A stretch of 64,000 nucleotides of DNA, taken from positions 372,001 to 436,000 of the forward strand of contig JARVLF010000001.1 in assembly GCA_030849465.1 (NCBI GenBank). The letters are read 5' to 3'. Shown here piece by piece: positions 58,435 through 64,000 of the stretch. The position numbers and the translations under genes were made by a program. Under the pieces are notes generated by a model. It was not told where the DNA came from. It saw only the letters and a program-made list of their open reading frames with translations, and ran no database searches. The stretch comes from Moesziomyces globuligerus (taxonomy: Eukaryota > Basidiomycota > Ustilaginomycetes > Ustilaginales > Ustilaginaceae). Numbering within the stretch: position 1 is the stretch's first letter; every line of letters starts with the position of its first letter.

Positions 58435-60339
58435 CTATGGACTGGGAGTGGGATGCAGGGGTTGGAGACGGGTAGCTTTTTCCGGATCGTCGTTCTTGTC
58501 CTGGACGATGGCTGCGAAGCGTTGGTCGACCTCGTCGTGCATCTCGAGCTCCTTGATGAGGAAGCAGAGCGCCCAGCCTACGACGGCAAAGGGGATGAGG
58601 AGGATCCACACGTCCCTTAGCGCTGCGCTGTACACGCTCCTCACGGCGCGACTCGCGTGCGGTTCGAGATGACGGAGCGCGGAAAAGTGCATCGAATACG
58701 GCGACGAGATGTCTTCAATGTTGAACGGCAACGAACCGTTGGCTGCGAGAGACTGGATGAGCGGGGATTTGATAGCCCTGTGTACCGAGCTCTGGAACAC
58801 AGCTTCGGCCAACATGATTCCCAACGTCTGACCGAACGAAGCAAAGAAGAGCTGCAGCGCCAAGGCTTTGCTCGCCATCTCGACGGCGACCGAGGCGAGG
58901 ACGGGGAACTGCGGCGCGACGAACAAGATGCCACACCCGACAGCGATGGGCAACTGCACACCGATCCAGGCCGCTGGCTTCGAGTCGAGGTCGAGCAGCA
59001 GAAGGAGCGGAACGCCGAGCACGGTGAAGCCCCAACCGAGGTGGTTCTGCAGCACGTAGCGTTGCATGAGTTCGATGCTGATCGCAAATCCAATCGCGGT
59101 AAAAGCGACGGTGCACGAGAAAGGCAGCACCATCCAACCCGACATGATGGTCGAGGTGAGCTTGACCGCTTGGAAGTAGGTGGGGATGATGTAGATGATG
59201 GCCATGGTCACCACGCCGTGCATGAAGCTGGTGAGATGCGCACCGACGGCGGTTCGATTGGCCAACAACTCCCTCGGAACCGTGGGATGCTTGAACCGGA
59301 AGAGCTCGAGGTAGAAAAAGGCGACGAAGAGCAGCACGGATACGACGAGCGGCACCAAGACGGCTGGCGAGGTCCACGGGTATTTTGCGCCACCCCAGGT
59401 GAGCGCTAGACCGAGGCCGACGGTGGCGAGGATGAGGAGCGCGTTGCCGGACCAATCCATGCTCTTGAGCTTGGAGCGTACGTCGGAGTGGGGCGTCTTC
59501 ATGTGCATGAAGCAGCTGATCATGATGATGGCGAGCACGGTGATGGGGATGTTGAGGTAGAACAACCATCGCCATCGGTTCCTCCTGGAAAAGATGCCGC
59601 CGATGGGCGGACCGATGGCGCTCGCACCTGCCCAGACCACACCGAGGATGCCCTCGTACGTGCCGCGTTGGTTGAGACTCACGAGGTCGGCGACGACGAT
59701 CTCGGCGAGCGAGATGATGCCGCCATCGCCTACGCCCTGGAGCACGCGACCTACGATCATCATCTCGAGGTTCCTGCTCGCGCCGCAGATGACGGAGCCA
59801 AACAGGAAGAAGAAGAGCGAGGTGAGGAGGACGGATTTGCGGCCCCAGATCTCGCACAGGCCTCCGGTCCAGGGCAGGATCGCCATGCCGGCGATGGTGT
59901 ACGCCGCGCCGATCCAGATGTACGTGCCGCCCGCGTTGGGCTTGGCGAGGGGCGAGGGCGTGTCGGGACGGTGTTTGGAAAAGTGGATTGCGTCGTTCTG
60001 CAGATCGGCGACGATGGTGGGCAGCGCCGTCGAGACGGTCGTCAGATCGAGCGCCGAGAGGAACGAGGCGACGCACAACGCCGAGAAGACGAGGAAGAAG
60101 TGCACGCGCGCACTCAGCTGGCTCTTGCCCATCGGCCCAGTCGAAGAGCCCACGCTGGTGCTCGAAGCACTGGGCTCGAACAGCGCCGAAGAGCCGGGCT
60201 CAGAGACGAGCGGATAGCTAGGCAAGGCCGGCGTCGACGGCGGCGCATTCGTCGGCCACTGCGGCGCCTCGACGCGGTGCGCCTCGCCACCGACGCCTTG
60301 GCTCGCTTCGAGCCGCGATAATGTTGGCTGCTCCGCCAT
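58435..60339 (-). CDS. MFS exporter, DHA2 (14-helix) family
   Basis: A 634-residue single-exon membrane protein. The frame opens at a GTG but the first in-frame ATG is at 60339. A cytosolic N-terminus of about 75 residues is Pro/Ser-rich. Drug-antiporter motifs are present: LSALDLTTVSTALPTIVADL (motif D1), LPWTGGLCEIWGRKSVLL (motif A), GRVLQGVGDGGI and a motif C-like GASAIGPPIGGIFS. About 14 hydrophobic helices can be seen, as in DHA2 exporters of drugs, toxins or metabolites by proton antiport. It lacks similarity to the sugar-porter type seen at 32.5 kb. A siderophore or metabolite exporter role is possible; the cargo cannot be inferred. The gene to its right, over 3 kb away, codes a fatty acyl reductase-like protein. 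Confidence 0.87.
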   Translation of the reverse strand: MAEQPTLSRLEASQGVGGEAHRVEAPQWPTNAPPSTPALPSYPLVSEPGSSALFEPSASSTSVGSSTGPMGKSQLSARVHFFLVFSALCVASFLSALDLTTVSTALPTIVADLQNDAIHFSKHRPDTPSPLAKPNAGGTYIWIGAAYTIAGMAILPWTGGLCEIWGRKSVLLTSLFFFLFGSVICGASRNLEMMIVGRVLQGVGDGGIISLAEIVVADLVSLNQRGTYEGILGVVWAGASAIGPPIGGIFSRRNRWRWLFYLNIPITVLAIIMISCFMHMKTPHSDVRSKLKSMDWSGNALLILATVGLGLALTWGGAKYPWTSPAVLVPLVVSVLLFVAFFYLELFRFKHPTVPRELLANRTAVGAHLTSFMHGVVTMAIIYIIPTYFQAVKLTSTIMSGWMVLPFSCTVAFTAIGFAISIELMQRYVLQNHLGWGFTVLGVPLLLLLDLDSKPAAWIGVQLPIAVGCGILFVAPQFPVLASVAVEMASKALALQLFFASFGQTLGIMLAEAVFQSSVHRAIKSPLIQSLAANGSLPFNIEDISSPYSMHFSALRHLEPHASRAVRSVYSAALRDVWILLIPFAVVGWALCFLIKELEMHDEVDQRFAAIVQDKNDDPEKATRLQPLHPTPSP

Positions 60340-63300
60340 ATTGTGAGCGCAACACACTGCCAGCGCTGAAGGAGGCTAGCGGCAAGCGGATGGCTGGGAG
60401 CCTAGCGTCAAAGCGCTCTGAAGCAGTGCTGTTCCTCGCAGCTTCGAGGAGGATGATGTCGGCAAGTTGATCGTGATGCGGCAAGGCGGTCGGTAGCGTC
60501 GGCAGCTTGTATAGTGTTCAGCTGGAGATGATGGCTGCTGATGAGATGGGAACGAGTGGCGAGGTGATTGATCGACGACGGAGGAAGCTAGGAAACTGTG
60601 ATGGGCGTGGGCAAGGTTTGGACCGGAAGCCGGTAGCGGTGCGATAGGCGCAGCAATGCTTGGCGGTGCTCGCCTGTGCAGCGTATGCGCTCTGCTTGCG
60701 TCGAGGCCGCTGCTCGACTATGCCAGTGTGGGGTCGAGCGGAGCTGTCTGGGAATCAAAGTGGAGCGTGTGTGGGAGAGGGCAGCGATGGCAAGTCGGAA
60801 GCCCAACTCTCCGCATAAAGGGATGGGCGGAGGGGATGGGGAGATTGCTTGGCAGAAGCAGGGCTGAGACGATCGGAAGGTCAGGCTTCGCAAGACGATC
60901 GAGGTCCGGTTTGGTTATGCAAGCCAAGATCCGGTTCGGCAGAGCTCGAGCCGCCGTCTCTCGAGGAGAGCGCAGACGGGAACGATCTTGGGCGCGTCGA
61001 GTGGTGGTCAGCCGATGGCAAGACGCCCGCGGCGAGGAGGGGAGCAAGCGTGCGCACCAGGGCTGGCTCACGCGATCCGAAGTGGTGTCATTGTGCGCAC
61101 GAAAGCACACCAGGCAGAAGCGGATGTGGGACAGAGGAGGTCGGCAGCGCAAAGGAGGAAGCGGTCATCTGCGCACCAGGCGCCAACTGGAGGGAGGGGA
61201 AGGCCGGTCCGTGGTTGATGGCGAGAGCGTTGGACCCTGTCGAGATGCCGGAGCGAGGCGCACGCTCTCGCCCCGAGGCGATGCGATTGGCTGGTCAGGT
61301 CGGAATGCGCACGAACAAGGTTGCTGCTGCAGAGGGCGGAGGGCGCGGTGTTGCGCAGCGCAGAGCGGTGCAGGTGCATGCGGCCGAGCCACCATGGCTG
61401 TGCCTGCACGAGCTCTGCGCACCTGCCTCGCCACGCTCAGGCTAGGGAGCTTTGAGCCCTCTGCGCCTCGCTGGGATGGTCTAGACCATTGGGAGTGTGG
61501 GAGGGTGTAAATCCGACCGTTGGACGCCAGTCGAAAGATCGGCTCGGAGAGACAAAGCGGAGAACGGGGGTTGCGAGACCACGGCGTCCGTCAATGGGCG
61601 AGGATTTCGAGGCGGAAAACGTGCAAGCTGCAGTGCAAGCTGCAGTGCGATTGCAGCAGAGGGCGGAGGCGGGCAGGCGGCCGGCCAAGTTGAAAGGGCT
61701 TTCCCCGCGCATCGAATCGAACGGGCTTCTGTGCGCCAGAACGTGGCCGGGCAGCGGTGGGGAGCTCGAGTTACAGTACGCTGACGGTGGGGCTATGCCG
61801 TGTTTGGCTGCCGCGACCTTGCGTGTGGAAGGCGAGGCTGATGGTGGGGCCACGGTGAGGGGATGGAGTCGCGCCGTCGGTTGAGCGGCAGTCGCCAGCC
61901 GAAAAAGCGGCCAAGGTGAGACTGGAGCCTCCCGTCCCGTCCGCGTTTTGGGAGGGGGAGTTGCGTTGGCCGATGGGAATGCTGGAGAGCGTCGCAGCAC
62001 GCAGCACGTCTCGCTGCCGCTTGGTGCCGCTTGGTGCCGTGAACGCTGCTGGCTCGGCGGAGTTGCATTTGCTCGGCGGGAGAAGCAGAGAGAGAGCTTG
62101 GCCGGCTTTGACGTGACGTGCATCTCTGCTGTGTCGAAGCTCATCTGCAGGCCATGCATGCGATGCGATGCAATGTGAATGCAATGCACCCCCACACCTA
62201 AAATTAATTTAATTCCTTTTCAATGATTTATTAATAATAATCCTGTGTTCGCATTTCGGCATCTCGAACAAAGACTCTCGCCTTTTTTTCGAGCGCCGAT
62301 CCTTTTCCCTCGCTAGTGCTCCCACTCAGACTCGGACCTCTCCGCCTGCAACGCCTGCAACGGGTGCAACGGGTCAACAGCTTGGAGCTTGCGTTGCGGG
62401 TGTGCTTGGGAGAGAGCGAGGTGCTTGTGCCTGTTGCGGGTTCCTGTTGCACGGCGTCAAGTGCGAGCGTCCAAGGCGACTCGCACTGCTTGTGCACACT
62501 GCGTTCCTTCGGCCCGAGCCTAGCAAAGGCTGGAGCGGATCGGCTGCCGTTGTGGCCGGTTTCAGGGTCCTGTCGCCGCACCACGGCCGAGCTAAGCGAG
62601 CTGTCCAGTCCAAGTGCCGGCCGCCGGATTCTATTCAGTTTTCTATTTCCACCCTTTTTCTGATCGACGACGGCAGGAAAAACGTGGCCAAAGAAAATAG
62701 ACTCGCTCGCTTCAACGCGGTTCGAGGCGCAGCGCCCGCCGACGTTTTGCGAGCGACCATCCAACAGTGCCGCTCGCTGTGCCGTGCCTCGTCATCCTCT
62801 CTGCGAGCAACCTTGTCTGCGCCCTTTGCCCGCTTGGCTCGGAACATAGCACAGCCTCGCCCTTGATCCGTACCAACGCACGGCTTTGCGCATCCTCCTC
62901 CTCCTCCCCCTCCCCCCAGCCCACTCCTCGCAAAGTTTCCCGCCGGCTCGTCCGCCCACGTTTCCAGCCTCGCACTCCCGAGTCTCGACTCTACTGAATC
63001 GGCGCTCGTCCCTCGTCTCCTTGCGCTGCGCACTACAGGCTCCTTCTGCATGTACGCCGATGCACCCTGCTTTGCGCTCTCCTCAATCAGATCCCACCTC
63101 CCTCGCCTCCGCTCTGCTGCATGCATCACTGAGCCCTGTATCCTTGCACTCCCATCCTCCCCCACATTCCAACCTGCCCGCCTCCGAGCCTCTCTCCCGC
63201 CGTCTGTGCATCCTCGCCGATTCCAAACTCCCCGTTGCCCGCCTCCTCGCAACAACGCTCAGCCTCCATCGTCGTCCGACCCCGGCTGATTCAACACATA

Positions 63301-63589
63301 CACGCACGATCAGCCTCCGCTCTCGATGCTCGCCCCACCCTGAGCCTCTCCTACTTCAGCCCAATCACAGACACCGGCCCTGATTTGCCGACCTCGCCCA
63401 TCCTGTCGGCTTTCACTTGCAAGCCCCTCCATCCTCTTAAGTCGCAATCGCTTCGCTTTCCCCTTTCTTTCCTCCAACCATCATATCGTCTGCTCTCTCC
63501 CCCCCCCCCCCCCCCCTTTCTTTCCGTTCTTGTAGACCCAGTCCGCCTCAGTCGCTCTCTCTTAGTGTCAGCCCCTGCCATCGTTCAAA
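60340..63589. other. 3.25-kb region without a convincing gene
   Basis: The longest gene-free stretch in the window. From 60.4 to 62.2 kb it has G-rich open frames on both strands, none with a domain. An AT-rich island (about 62200-62245, including AATTAATTTAATT and TTATTAATAATAA) interrupts it. From about 62.9 kb to 63.59 kb it is strongly pyrimidine-rich with a C18 run, probably the long leader and promoter of the reductase-like gene. A non-coding RNA cannot be excluded. Confidence 0.5.
63499..63516 (+). repeat. C18 homopolymer
   Basis: Eighteen consecutive C residues about 75 bp before the last start codon. Confidence 0.9.
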
Positions 63590-64000
63590 ATGGCTTCCAC
63601 TCGCAGCCCCTCACCCAGTGGCACCGAGAGGTCCTCCGCCACCGATGTCTCGTCCGATGCTACCAGCATCGTAGAGTCGATGGCCAACCTACACGCCGAT
63701 GACGACGCCATCGTCCGCGACCAGACCATCCAGGACGTCCTCAGCGGCTCGCGCATCCTCATCACCGGCGCTGCCGGCTTTGTCGGCGCAGCTCTCCTCC
63801 ACCGCCTTCTGGGCGACCCTTCGTTCAACGTCAAGCAGGTCGTAGCCATCGTCCGCGGCAAGACGGACGAAGAGGCTCTCAAGCGCCTCCCCAAGGCCGT
63901 GCACCACCACGCTCAGCCTGAGAGCCAAGGTGCGCTTCCCAAGCTCGTCGTCGTCAACGGCGACTGCGCACGCCCCAACTTTGGCCTCAACGAGCACGAC
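63590..64000 (+). CDS. Fatty acyl reductase-like NAD(P)-binding protein, partial
   Basis: Only the first 137 codons lie in the window; the gene continues past 64000. Translation starts at ATG 63590 after a long C/T-rich leader. A Ser/Thr/Asp-rich start (about 1-50) leads to the Rossmann-type segment ILITGAAGFVGAALLHRLL with the TGxxGFxG nucleotide-binding loop, and QVVAIVRGKTDEEALKRLP. This pattern is that of the NAD_binding_4/male-sterility family, found in fatty acyl-CoA reductases and in thioester reductase domains. Enzymes of this kind reduce acyl thioesters to aldehydes or alcohols. Whether the full protein is a stand-alone reductase or a part of a larger synthetase cannot be seen. Confidence 0.75.
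   Translation, partial: MASTRSPSPSGTERSSATDVSSDATSIVESMANLHADDDAIVRDQTIQDVLSGSRILITGAAGFVGAALLHRLLGDPSFNVKQVVAIVRGKTDEEALKRLPKAVHHHAQPESQGALPKLVVVNGDCARPNFGLNEHD

Noticed and set aside
60656..61510. 284-codon frame in the large gene-free interval
   Set aside because: Gly/Arg/Ser-rich with no recognisable domain and overlapped by similar frames on both strands; chance openness is likely.

Overview
The window is eukaryotic chromosomal DNA from a GC-rich, gene-dense, intron-poor fungus. It most likely comes from a basidiomycete smut or a related ustilaginomycete yeast; this is inferred from genome style and protein families, not from a species marker. Most genes are single exons of 300-1250 codons. 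The few introns I can place are 64-235 nt with GTAAGT- or GTACGT-type donors. Serine-, alanine- and glutamine-rich disordered segments and CAG/CTG runs are common. I found no rRNA, tRNA, transposon or CRISPR array.

Layout. Positions 1-10.1 kb hold an arrestin-like protein, an F-box/RCC1 protein and a Zn2Cys6 regulator. Positions 12.5-24 kb hold housekeeping genes: PCNA (four exons), a small probable mitochondrial membrane protein, the Golgi tether subunit COG3, actin-related protein ARP2, a Vam7-type PX-SNARE, a cytosolic CE4 polysaccharide deacetylase and an aldehyde dehydrogenase with a probable spliced mitochondrial leader. Positions 24.3-31.4 kb hold a Doa4-type ubiquitin protease, RTF1 and an unrecognised protein. 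Positions 32.5-39.1 kb hold three genes that together look like a quinate/shikimate catabolic cluster: a quinate permease read leftwards, then a quinate/shikimate dehydrogenase and a 3-dehydroshikimate dehydratase read rightwards.

Positions 39.5-47.8 kb hold a TPR-DnaJ co-chaperone, pseudouridine synthase PUS1 and a large Cdc4/Fbw7-type F-box WD40 protein. Positions 49.3-60.3 kb hold a second Zn2Cys6 regulator, a secreted DUF1996 protein, an NRAMP metal transporter and a DHA2-type MFS exporter. A 3.25-kb stretch without a convincing gene follows. The last gene is an NAD(P)-binding fatty acyl reductase-like protein cut by the window end.

The clearest functional grouping is the quinate set: import, then oxidation of quinate/shikimate, then dehydration of 3-dehydroshikimate to protocatechuate. 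No catabolic dehydroquinase or QutA/QutR-type regulator is visible nearby. The other genes are mostly independent housekeeping functions. Start codons were chosen as in-frame ATGs even where the open frame extends further upstream.
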